Below, piece by piece: positions 1 through 5,435 of a stretch of DNA of 5,435 bases. Location of the stretch: the NCBI GenBank assembly GCA_964491375.1, contig CAZBGL010000070.1, positions 1 through 5,435 on the forward strand, given 5' to 3'. The DNA is from CAZBGL01 sp964491375. Its GTDB lineage: Bacteria; Desulfobacterota; Deferrisomatia; Deferrisomatales; Deferrisomataceae. Below the pieces are notes generated by a model. It was not told the DNA's origin, made no database searches, and saw only the letters and a program-made list of their open reading frames with translations. Position 1 is the stretch's first letter. Each line of letters begins with the position of its first letter. Made by a program: the position numbers and the translations under genes.

Positions 1-208
1 GCCCAGGGTCCGAGCTCAGGATGCGTGCCACCGAGGCGGGGGTGGCTTCGGGGTGCCGGATCGCCTCGAGTACCTGCATGGCGACCGCGGGAAACGTGGG
101 CAACTCGAACCCCTCGAGGTCTGGCACCGGGGGAGACTCCACAGCGGCCCGGGAAGGGGTGGGGGGCGTGGGGTGTGCTTTTTTCTTTTTTCTTAGGAAC
201 CGGAGCAT
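1..208 (-). CDS. HDOD-domain protein, N-terminal part (runs off left edge)
   Basis: A reading frame starting with ATG at 208-206 continues open to the window edge, giving 69 residues. It opens with a short basic, Lys-rich stretch (MLRFLRKKKK), then a Pro/Ser/Thr-rich linker to about residue 30, then the start of an HDOD domain: LPTFPAVAMQVLEAIRHPEA, followed by a segment ending ARILSSDPG. This matches the family's usual 'LP.LP.va..vl.l...p.as...la.ii..DPgL' opening. HDOD domains are non-catalytic relatives of HD phosphohydrolases used in bacterial signalling and regulation; the partner or output domain lies outside the window. The start is only 6 nt after the channel gene's stop codon, and a GAGG ribosome-binding site (216-213) overlaps that TGA, implying translational coupling. 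High G/C at third codon positions supports the frame. The specific signalling role is unknown. Confidence 0.85.
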   Translation of the reverse strand, partial: MLRFLRKKKKAHPTPPTPSRAAVESPPVPDLEGFELPTFPAVAMQVLEAIRHPEATPASVARILSSDPG

Positions 209-214
209 GACGCC

Positions 215-1351
215 TCAATCCGCCCGTCGGGCCATCTTGTTCCCTAGGATCGCCAATAGCCCCCCTAGGCCGAGATATCCCAGAATCACCTGGATCATGG
301 CCAACACCTGAGCCCCGGCCGTGGAAGGGACCACGTCCCCGTACCCCAGAGTAGTGAACGTGACCACGCTAAAATAAAGGGACGTGAGCTCGGTCTGGGG
401 CACATCCGAGACGATGCCGGCCCGCTCGTACAGGAGTGCGAACCCAGCGATGAGCGCCAAGTTCCATCCGGCCCACCGCCACAAGCTACGACCACAGTCC
501 GATGTGATCCACCACACCCAGTAGATCAGCGCGGTCCAGCGGTTCCGGGTCCGGAACTCGAACAGGTAATTTTCGTCGACCACATGGCGGCGGAGCATGT
601 AGGCCCCGGTGAAGTTCACATCCCGGAGGTCCACGCCGATCCACGACGCCTTCCGGAAGCCCTGGAGAGCGCGCAGCCGGGCCGCACGAAGGTCCGCCCG
701 GTCGAACACGGCGTGGGCCACCCGGCTCAGACCCAGGTCCGCCTCCCGGAGGTCGGCCCGGCTGAAGTCGGCACCCTGAAGGTCGGCCTTGCGAATGCGG
801 GCCCCGCGCATCTGCGCCGCCCGGAAGTCTGCTCCTGCCAAGGCGGCATCGGTAAACGTCGTACTCTGGAGGTGGGCATTGAAAAAACTCGCCCCAGAGG
901 CGTGTACCCGTCCGAAGCCGGCCCGCGCCGCCCGGCAGTCGTTGAGATTGGCCCCCGACAGGTCCGCCCCCATGAACTCCGCCCCTTCGAGGACCGCCCC
1001 CATCAACACGGCGTGGCGGAGATCGGTTCGAAGAAGCCGGGCGTTGCGAAGGTTCGCCCCCGAGAGGTCGGCCCCGGTGAGATCCAGATCCGAGAGGTCT
1101 AGCCCGGACAGGTCCTCGCCCGCCAGGGGAATGGCCCGAAGATCACGGGTGGGCCTGCCTTCGGCATCTCGGGGCGGCCGGCCGGCGCGCAGCTCGACCA
1201 GTACTCGGTCCCGGAGTGTCTTCCCGTCGGGGCCCGGGATCATCCACCGGGCCGCCATCGGGATCCGTTCCTCGGGCAGAAGTCCCCCTTGGCGCGACTC
1301 CGGAGGTTTGGACACGGCTCGGTTGCGGGACAACCAGCTCAGGATGGGCAT
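215..1351 (-). CDS. Pentapeptide-repeat / two-TM potassium channel fusion protein
   Basis: A 378-residue membrane protein. Residues about 76-252 are a long run of pentapeptide repeats of the A(D/N)LxX type (for example LTGADLSGANLRNARLL), predicted to fold as a right-handed quadrilateral beta-helix. The C-terminal third is an ion-channel (Ion_trans_2 type) module: TM1 about 292-308, pore helix about 324-333, selectivity filter TLGYGD at 334-339, and TM2 about 345-369. TLGYGD is the classic potassium filter, so a tetrameric K+ channel with the beta-helix on the cytoplasmic side is the natural model; the selectivity is inferred from the motif. No RCK domain or voltage sensor is visible. I chose the ATG at 1351 because GGAGG lies at 1360-1356, though the spacer is short at 4 nt. 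A GTG at 1393 would add 14 residues and an ATG at 1258 would remove 31. The stop codon overlaps the ribosome-binding site of the next gene. Confidence 0.9.
   Translation of the reverse strand: MPILSWLSRNRAVSKPPESRQGGLLPEERIPMAARWMIPGPDGKTLRDRVLVELRAGRPPRDAEGRPTRDLRAIPLAGEDLSGLDLSDLDLTGADLSGANLRNARLLRTDLRHAVLMGAVLEGAEFMGADLSGANLNDCRAARAGFGRVHASGASFFNAHLQSTTFTDAALAGADFRAAQMRGARIRKADLQGADFSRADLREADLGLSRVAHAVFDRADLRAARLRALQGFRKASWIGVDLRDVNFTGAYMLRRHVVDENYLFEFRTRNRWTALIYWVWWITSDCGRSLWRWAGWNLALIAGFALLYERAGIVSDVPQTELTSLYFSVVTFTTLGYGDVVPSTAGAQVLAMIQVILGYLGLGGLLAILGNKMARRAD
596..1126 (-). repeat. Degenerate tandem 15-bp coding repeats (pentapeptide repeats)
   Basis: This stretch encodes about 35 consecutive pentapeptide units (residues about 76-252 of the channel fusion). 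On the plus strand it appears as recurring degenerate 15-mers of the kind ggtcsgcccc. The repetition is clearer in protein than in DNA, so it is an ancient domain repeat and not a recent expansion. Regularity declines towards the C-terminal end, after about residue 205. Confidence 0.8.
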
Positions 1352-1520
1352 GTCCCCTCCATCCACCTCCCCGTCAACGGGCACCCGATGCACCTTTTTG
1401 TACGGATGAAGAAGGACGGGGCTTTAGGCTGTGCCCGGAAAAAGTGCGGCCGTCACCTATCGGGCAGGGATCCAGGCGACGGGACCAGGACGAAAGGGAG
1501 ACGCCCCGCCCCCCGGGCCG

Positions 1521-1537
1521 CTGGGTTGGTCACCCAG
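1521..1537 (-). other. Small hairpin directly after the protease stop codon
   Basis: A perfect 6-bp inverted repeat (ctgggt / acccag, 5-nt loop) abuts the TGA of the S41 protease gene. No T-run follows it on the minus strand, so it is not a standard intrinsic terminator. It may attenuate transcription or protect an mRNA 3' end between the protease and channel genes. The rest of the 186-bp gap holds no clear promoter. Confidence 0.3.
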
Positions 1538-2899
1538 TCACCGAAGGGCGGCCTCCAGTTGCGGGTCGTTGTCCGGACTCGCCCCCCCCTCCGGGGCCTC
1601 CACCACCTCATCGGGAACAAGACCGTTCGCGTGCCAGGATGTCCCGTCGGGCAGGAGTACCCATCGTGAAGGAACGAGCACGGCGGATCCGTCGGCCAAC
1701 TCCACCACGTCCTGGCTCACGCCCTTGCCGTAGGTCGTCTCGCCCACGAGCGTCGCCCGGCCGGTGTAGCGAAGCACCGCGGCCACGATCTCGGCGGCCG
1801 AGGCGGAGCCGCCGTCCACGAGCACCACCACGGGTAGTTCCGAATCGAGGTGAGCCACGAGACCCTCGGGGAGGTCCGCAGGGGGCCATTCGTCGCCGAA
1901 TCGGTACACGGTCTCCAGCCCGTACACATCCTGGAGTTTCAGCATGGGCTCCCTGTCACGCCCATCCCCGGCCAGGAAGTCCACCAGTTGGATGGCCCCG
2001 TAGAGGCTCCCGCCGGTGTTGGCCCTCAGGTCCACAATGACCCCGCTCAGTTCCCCGGAGCGTTCCAGCAGATCGTCGTAGTCCTTCGCCACCTCCGGAC
2101 CGGTCTGGAGGGTGAAGCGGCGCACGCCCAGGTAAGCCACGTTCCCCTCCAACAAGCGCTCGATGTGGGTCTCGGAGGCGGTGGACACATCGAAGACCTT
2201 TCCCCCGCGTTCCACGGTCAGAGTCACCCCTTCTTCTTCCGCATGGGGTAGGGCGGCGAGTACGCCCTCCAATTCCATGCCCTCGAACTCCACCGTCTGG
2301 TCCCCGCGGGTGGCTGCGAGCAGACGGTCGCCGGCCCGGATGCCGTCCCACCAAGCTCTGGAGTAGGGGAGCACCTCCTCCACCACGGGCACGGACTCCC
2401 CTTCGGGGATCGAGAGTCTCATGCCGATGAGCGCCCGCTCGCCGGAAAGGGAGGGTTCCTGGAACCGTTCGAACTCCTCAGCGGGATAGTATCCGGAGAA
2501 CTCGTGGTCCGGGTCTGGCGAGGCGCCTTTGATCGCCTCGATGTAGGCTGTGACCGTATCTTCTCGGAGTACCGAGAGGTTATGTGGTAAAAGTTCAGGC
2601 TCGAGATAAGAATCGTGGAACGCCAGGCACGCCTGGGCGAGGAGGAAATCCACGGTGTCATCCGACGGATCCTGGCAGGCCGGCTCGGAGGCGGTCGCCC
2701 AATACACGTACTCTCGGAGCTGCGCAGGAGGAACCACCCCTTCGGGCACCGTCAGGACGAGGACTTCGTCCGGGGCCCAGAGGACACCGTTTTCGAAGCG
2801 AACGGCCCGGTCGTCGGACGCCCCCCCGCCCCCCCAACCGCAGGCCGACAGGGCCAGGAGTCCCAACCCAACGAGGACCGATTGAGCACGTCGCGCCAT
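1538..2899 (-). CDS. S41-family (C-terminal processing type) PDZ serine protease, lipoprotein
   Basis: A 453-residue peptidase of the Tsp/Prc-CtpA superfamily. The N-terminus is a lipoprotein signal: MARR, a hydrophobic stretch, then lipobox LSAC with the acylated Cys at 20, so the enzyme should be membrane-anchored outside the cytoplasm. A helical region follows (about 55-150, containing Cys75 and Cys91, a possible disulfide), then a PDZ-like segment (about 155-235, with GIRAGDRLL) and the S41 core (about 255-430). The Ser/Lys dyad is intact: Ser367 in GSASAAE and Lys392 in TTYGKG. Their separation of 25 residues equals that of Ser430/Lys455 in E. coli Tsp. The family binds C-terminal tails of substrates through the PDZ domain and cleaves them; the substrate here is unknown. 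The ATG at 2899 is well supported by AGGAG with a 7-nt spacer. The gene follows a terminator, so it probably has its own promoter. Confidence 0.92.
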   Translation of the reverse strand: MARRAQSVLVGLGLLALSACGWGGGGASDDRAVRFENGVLWAPDEVLVLTVPEGVVPPAQLREYVYWATASEPACQDPSDDTVDFLLAQACLAFHDSYLEPELLPHNLSVLREDTVTAYIEAIKGASPDPDHEFSGYYPAEEFERFQEPSLSGERALIGMRLSIPEGESVPVVEEVLPYSRAWWDGIRAGDRLLAATRGDQTVEFEGMELEGVLAALPHAEEEGVTLTVERGGKVFDVSTASETHIERLLEGNVAYLGVRRFTLQTGPEVAKDYDDLLERSGELSGVIVDLRANTGGSLYGAIQLVDFLAGDGRDREPMLKLQDVYGLETVYRFGDEWPPADLPEGLVAHLDSELPVVVLVDGGSASAAEIVAAVLRYTGRATLVGETTYGKGVSQDVVELADGSAVLVPSRWVLLPDGTSWHANGLVPDEVVEAPEGGASPDNDPQLEAALR

Positions 2900-2972
2900 C
2901 CGGATACTCCTGGCCGAAGGATGCCCGGGTCAGGGGCCGAACGCAACCGTTCCGGACCGGGGGGTGACGAGG

Positions 2973-2978
2973 TGTATA
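2973..2978 (-). promoter_or_regulatory. Candidate -10 element for the S41 protease gene
   Basis: On the minus strand TATACA occurs in an otherwise GC-rich gap between the upstream terminator and the protease start, and would give a leader of roughly 65 nt. No convincing -35 hexamer lies 16-18 bp upstream, so this is a weak call supported mainly by position and local AT content. Confidence 0.3.
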
Positions 2979-3023
2979 GATCGGGCGGGAGTGCGCTTTT
3001 CTTGACGTGCACACGGGGCCGGG

Positions 3024-3060
3024 AAAAAACAACGGGGAGGCCGGTGGCCGGCCTCCCCGT
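3024..3060 (-). terminator. Intrinsic terminator after the octaheme cytochrome gene
   Basis: A perfect 13-bp inverted repeat (3032-3044 with 3048-3060, 3-nt loop) is followed on the minus strand by TGTTTTTT (3031-3024). It lies 20 bp past the cytochrome stop codon. The plus strand has no T-run after the stem, so it works in one direction. It ends the ferredoxin-cytochrome unit and separates it from the protease gene. Confidence 0.9.
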
Positions 3061-3080
3061 GGGAACGGAGGGTGGGGGGA

Positions 3081-4319
3081 CTACTGTCGGGCTGCCTCGC
3101 GGATCATGCGCTCGGCTTCGGCCTTGATCTCCACGAGATCGCGCTTGAGCTCGGCCAGCCCGTACCAGGTCACGTAGTCCGGGTTCATGTGGAACGCGCC
3201 CTGGAACGCCCTCATCCGGTGCTCCAGGAACATCACGTACAGGGTCTGCTCAATGGGGGTCATGGCCTCGTAGAAGGTCAGCAGGTCCGGGTAGGCGGGC
3301 TTGCCCGGCTCGGGTTCGATGATCCCCCGCTTGTACAGATCGGCCACGATCTCGATGGCCTCGGCCATGAGCTTGTCGGCCTCCTTGATCATGGCGTCGG
3401 CGTTCTTGAGCTGGGTTTCCGCGTAGGACCGGCTGTGGCACTGGGTGCACACCTTGAGCATGCGCTCGCGCTCGGCCTGCCATTCCTCCTTGGTGAGGCG
3501 GGCCACCTTGCCGGCCTTGACCACGTCCAGGCGAGGCGTGGGGTTCCCCTCGGGGTCGAGGACGTGCAGTCCCTTGAGGATGGTCACGCGGTACTTCATC
3601 CACTCCTCGTCCTCTTCAGGCAGTCGCAGCGCCAGGAAGCCCCACGAGGTCATCACGTTGTGGTTGCCGTTCTCCATGTGGCAGGTCTGGCACTTGGGTG
3701 CCCGCCCGGTGTCGCCTTCGGTCAGGTAGATCACGCCGTGCTTGGAGCTGGACCACATCTCCCACTGGGGATGGTCGAAGCCCATGTGGCAGGTACGGCA
3801 GGCCTCGGGCCGCTGGGCCTCGGCCTTGGAGAACTTGTGGCGGGTGTGGCAGGAGTCGCAGGGGCTGCCATATCGGGACTCGGCCCGGGTCTTCTCGTCG
3901 CGCACCCCGATCTTGTGGCACCCGCCGCACCCCTTGAGGCCCTGGATGTAGGCGTGGGGCTGAAAACCGGTCTTGGGCATGGCGGCCATGGCGATCCAGC
4001 CCAGGGAGTGCTTACCGGCCATGTACTGTTCCAGTTGGCTCTCGTGGCACTCCCCGCAGGTCTTCTCGGTGGGCAACTGGACCTCGGCCACGTCGTCGGC
4101 GCTCGTGTGCTCGGAGCCGTGGCAGGCCGAGCAGTCGATGCCGCTCTGCCCCATCTTGCCGGACAGGAAGTCCTTGACGATGTTCGGGGTGACGTTGCGG
4201 TGGCACGTGACGCATGCGCTCTCTTCGGCCACGGCGGAGAAGGGCAGCAACAGCACGGCCGCCGCGGCCAACAATGAGAAGCCGGCAATCCTCCCTCGTA
4301 CCGCTCTCCACTGTTCCAT
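3081..4319 (-). CDS. Octaheme cytochrome c, hydroxylamine oxidoreductase (HAO) family
   Basis: A 412-residue secreted c-type cytochrome. A Sec signal peptide (hydrophobic about 11-28, AVA cleavage site near 31) sends it to the periplasm. Eight CxxCH heme motifs start at Cys36, 63, 88, 131, 154, 174, 210 and 291; all 16 cysteines belong to them. None is CxxCK, which argues against the NrfA, ONR and OTR types. The long gap before heme 8, the helical C-terminal region after it and the PDYVTWYG segment near the end (381-388) fit the HAO family, in which heme 4 (here CGGCH, 131-135) is catalytic. In ammonia oxidisers a tyrosine crosslinks that heme and the enzyme oxidises hydroxylamine; homologues lacking the crosslink are thought to work reductively, on nitrite or hydroxylamine to ammonium. 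Tyr382 and Tyr386 need alignment to decide. No C-terminal membrane anchor or adjacent NrfH/NapC-type quinol dehydrogenase is present. Its own strong ribosome-binding site precedes the start. Confidence 0.9.
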   Translation of the reverse strand: MEQWRAVRGRIAGFSLLAAAAVLLLPFSAVAEESACVTCHRNVTPNIVKDFLSGKMGQSGIDCSACHGSEHTSADDVAEVQLPTEKTCGECHESQLEQYMAGKHSLGWIAMAAMPKTGFQPHAYIQGLKGCGGCHKIGVRDEKTRAESRYGSPCDSCHTRHKFSKAEAQRPEACRTCHMGFDHPQWEMWSSSKHGVIYLTEGDTGRAPKCQTCHMENGNHNVMTSWGFLALRLPEEDEEWMKYRVTILKGLHVLDPEGNPTPRLDVVKAGKVARLTKEEWQAERERMLKVCTQCHSRSYAETQLKNADAMIKEADKLMAEAIEIVADLYKRGIIEPEPGKPAYPDLLTFYEAMTPIEQTLYVMFLEHRMRAFQGAFHMNPDYVTWYGLAELKRDLVEIKAEAERMIREAARQ

Positions 4320-4324
4320 GTCCT

Positions 4325-4332
4325 ACCTCCTT
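4325..4332 (-). promoter_or_regulatory. Strong Shine-Dalgarno of the octaheme cytochrome gene
   Basis: AAGGAGGT, fully complementary to the 16S anti-Shine-Dalgarno, lies 5 nt before the ATG at 4319. It fixes that start and suggests the cytochrome is translated more strongly than the ferredoxin gene ahead of it. Confidence 0.85.
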
Positions 4333-4354
4333 GGGTTTAGGGGTTGGCTGATCC

Positions 4355-4368
4355 GGCCCGCAGGGGCC
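4355..4368 (-). other. Small intergenic hairpin between ferredoxin and cytochrome genes
   Basis: A 5-bp perfect GC stem (ggccc/gggcc, 4-nt loop) sits in the 55-bp gap just after the ferredoxin stop codon. It lacks a T-run, so read-through into the cytochrome gene is expected. It could be a processing or stability element, but such short stems arise by chance in GC-rich DNA. Confidence 0.2.
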
Positions 4369-4374
4369 TTGGGG

Positions 4375-5118
4375 TTACGCCACGATGTCCGACCGTTCAC
4401 CCACCACGGTGCCGTCACGCCCGATCACCACCTCGCGGGCCGGGATGTCCGAACCCGCCTCCCGGAGCGCCTCGGCCACCATGGCTGTCAACCCGCCACA
4501 GCAGGGTACCTCCATTCGGAGGATTGTCACGGAACTCGGCCCCCCTTGCTCGAAGATCTGGATCAGTTTCTGGAAGTGAGCGCCCGCGTTGTCCAGCTTG
4601 GGACAGGCCACCGCCACAGCCCGGCCCTTGAGAAAGCGCTGGTGGAAGCCGGCAAAGGCGAACGGCACGCAGTCGGCCGCGACCAGGAGTTCGGCGTCAC
4701 GGAAGAACGGTGCGGTGGGCGGGAGCAGGGCGAGCTGAACCGGCCACTGCCCGAGTTGGGAGGGTTCGTCCGCCCCCCCGGCCGGCTCGGAAACGTCTCC
4801 CCGGGGTTTGAGATCCATGACCTGGGCGGAAGGGCACCCGCCCATGGGGGAATGGGTGTGGTGGGCCGGCCGCCGGCCGAGCTCGGCCAGCCGCCGCTCC
4901 ACCAAGGCCTCGTCAAAGGGTTCGGCCTCCCGCTCTTCGATGATCAGGGCTCCTTCGGGGCAGTGCCCAATGCACGCCGCAAGCCCGTCGCACAGGGCCT
5001 CGCGCACGAGGACCGCTTTTCCGTTGCGTATTTCCAGGGCGCCTTCCGCGCAGGCCGTGATGCACTCGCCACAGCCCGTGCACTTTTCCTCGTCGATGCG
5101 GATGATCTGGCGCTTCAT
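4375..5118 (-). CDS. FrdX-like cytoplasmic [4Fe-4S] protein (Hcp-associated family)
   Basis: A 247-residue soluble protein with no signal peptide. The N-terminus is a two-cluster ferredoxin-like domain. The first site is complete (Cys13, 16, 19, 23 in CTGCGECITAC). The second reads CDGLAACIGHCP (Cys43, 49, 53), with Leu46 where the usual second Cys would be; this CDGLxACIGxCPEGA form is, as I recall it, characteristic of the family. A linker follows (about 85-125, with Cys95 in GGCPS), then a domain with CPKLD (Cys172) and VPCCGGL (Cys206, Cys207), typical of proteins often annotated 'ATP-binding protein' or '4Fe-4S ferredoxin' and encoded beside hcp (hybrid cluster protein, NO defence) in sulfate reducers and clostridia. 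Its biochemical role is unproven; electron supply under nitrosative stress is the usual inference. The ATG at 5118 has AAGGAG with a 6-nt spacer. It is the first gene of the unit and lies downstream of the FNR-like box. Confidence 0.88.
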   Translation of the reverse strand: MKRQIIRIDEEKCTGCGECITACAEGALEIRNGKAVLVREALCDGLAACIGHCPEGALIIEEREAEPFDEALVERRLAELGRRPAHHTHSPMGGCPSAQVMDLKPRGDVSEPAGGADEPSQLGQWPVQLALLPPTAPFFRDAELLVAADCVPFAFAGFHQRFLKGRAVAVACPKLDNAGAHFQKLIQIFEQGGPSSVTILRMEVPCCGGLTAMVAEALREAGSDIPAREVVIGRDGTVVGERSDIVA

Positions 5119-5142
5119 GGCACGCTCCTTTCCCGTTCGGGC

Positions 5143-5157
5143 CCGGCTGGAAGCCGG
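5143..5157 (-). other. Leader hairpin before the FrdX-like gene
   Basis: A perfect 6-bp stem (ccggct/agccgg, 3-nt loop) lies in the predicted 5' leader. An outer 3-bp GTT/AAC pairing across a bulge could extend it towards the ribosome-binding site. It may affect mRNA stability or translation. Chance occurrence cannot be excluded. Confidence 0.25.
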
Positions 5158-5176
5158 AACAAGGTAAGTCGGCGCT

Positions 5177-5182
5177 AGCGTA
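5177..5182 (-). promoter_or_regulatory. Predicted -10 hexamer of the ferredoxin-cytochrome promoter
   Basis: TACGCT on the minus strand matches TATAAT at the three most conserved positions (T1, A2, T6). With a start point at about 5170 the hexamer occupies -12 to -7 and the upstream dyad is centred at -41.5. No good -35 element is present, as expected when an activator of the FNR/CRP family covers that region. Confidence 0.5.
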
Positions 5183-5202
5183 CCGGCAACGGGGGGCCCC
5201 CA

Positions 5203-5220
5203 CCTTGACCGGAATCAAGG
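5203..5220 (-). promoter_or_regulatory. FNR/HcpR/Dnr-like operator
   Basis: CCTTGACCGGAATCAAGG is a 6-bp perfect inverted repeat with a 6-bp centre. It contains TTGAC-N4-ATCAA, one base away from the FNR consensus TTGAT-N4-ATCAA. It lies 84 bp upstream of the FrdX-like start codon. CRP/FNR-family regulators that respond to oxygen, NO or other reactive nitrogen species use such sites, and HcpR controls hcp-frdX genes in sulfate reducers. Which regulator binds here cannot be told from the site alone. Confidence 0.65.
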
Positions 5221-5435
5221 AAGCGGGGGAAGCCGGTAGAAGTTGACGGGTTCTGGCGCATTCGGCCACACTGCTGGATGTGCTTCCTGCTGGCCCGGGG
5301 CGCGAGGAAACGCCCGGCCGAGCCAGGGGACCCTCCAGGACCGTGGTGATGCCGCCCGGGGCCCGTTTCCGCTTCGGGGCCACGGCCTCGGTGATGGTGC
5401 TTGGAGGCCGGCGTGCCGCTCGCATGCGCCAACGG
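5221..5435. other. Upstream region without an assignable gene
   Basis: Between the operator and the right edge several frames are open on both strands, but none carries a recognisable domain, and no ribosome-binding site sits at a sensible start. One minus-strand frame ends with TGA at 5218-5216, inside the operator, and could be the tail of an unseen upstream gene. A plus-strand frame open to the edge could be the beginning of a divergent gene. Neither can be supported from this window. Confidence 0.4.

Noticed and set aside
1367..1372. TTGACG on the minus strand as a -35 element
   Set aside because: Too close to the chosen start codon (1351) to leave room for a -10 element and leader.
1397..1402. 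TACAAA on the minus strand as a -10 element for the channel gene
   Set aside because: No acceptable -35 hexamer at 16-18 bp and no other support; the leader would be short.
584..1409. Plus-strand frames with repeated Arg/Pro/Val-rich motifs
   Set aside because: The repetition mirrors the pentapeptide repeats on the minus strand; no independent coding evidence.
3072..4277. A long plus-strand open frame opposite the octaheme cytochrome gene
   Set aside because: It is the antisense shadow of a gene with eight CxxCH motifs and a strong ribosome-binding site. The translation is low-complexity (Gly/Leu/His/Val-rich) with no domain.
3973..5178. A 401-residue plus-strand open frame across the ferredoxin gene
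   Set aside because: It spans the opposite strand of two well-supported genes, has no recognisable domain, and results from scarce stop codons in GC-rich DNA.
5192..5201. GGGGGCCCCC palindrome beside the operator
   Set aside because: Simple G/C run in GC-rich DNA with no loop or T-run; no role suggested.
5243..5247. A second TTGAC half-site upstream of the operator
   Set aside because: No matching half on the other side at the right spacing.
4913..5425. A minus-strand frame running from near the right edge into the ferredoxin gene
   Set aside because: It is out of frame with the clear ferredoxin domain and overlaps its first ~200 bp; no domain or ribosome-binding site supports it.

Overview
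The window is GC-rich DNA with all recognisable genes on the minus strand, so transcription runs from right to left. The gene set is a periplasmic octaheme cytochrome c of the hydroxylamine oxidoreductase (HAO) family, a cytoplasmic [4Fe-4S] protein of the FrdX type often found beside hcp, a lipoprotein S41 protease and an HDOD protein. It suggests an anaerobic or facultative Gram-negative bacterium rich in multiheme cytochromes. A high-GC member of the former Deltaproteobacteria (Desulfobacterota / Deferrisoma-like) is my best guess, inferred from gene content only.

Right part (5435 to about 3024): a two-gene transcription unit. A dyad CCTTGA-N6-TCAAGG (5203-5220) resembles an FNR/HcpR/Dnr-type box. 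Its centre lies 41.5 bp upstream of the start point implied by a TACGCT -10 hexamer, which is class II activator geometry. Downstream come the FrdX-like ferredoxin protein (5118-4375) and, after 55 bp with a very strong Shine-Dalgarno, the octaheme cytochrome (4319-3081). A 13-bp-stem intrinsic terminator with a U-tract (3060-3024) closes the unit. The two proteins act in different compartments, so co-transcription suggests a shared response, probably to reactive nitrogen species such as NO, hydroxylamine or nitrite, rather than direct electron transfer.

Left part (about 2980 to 1): a second set of genes. A lipid-anchored S41/C-terminal-processing-type serine protease with a PDZ domain (2899-1538) is followed after 186 bp by a fusion of a pentapeptide-repeat beta-helix with a two-TM potassium-channel pore (1351-215). 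Only 6 nt further on, with its ribosome-binding site overlapping the channel stop codon, an HDOD-domain protein begins (208) and runs off the left edge. The channel and HDOD genes are almost certainly co-transcribed. Whether the protease belongs to the same transcript is less sure.

I saw no tRNA, rRNA, CRISPR array, insertion sequence or phage gene. The rightmost ~215 bp hold no gene I can assign.
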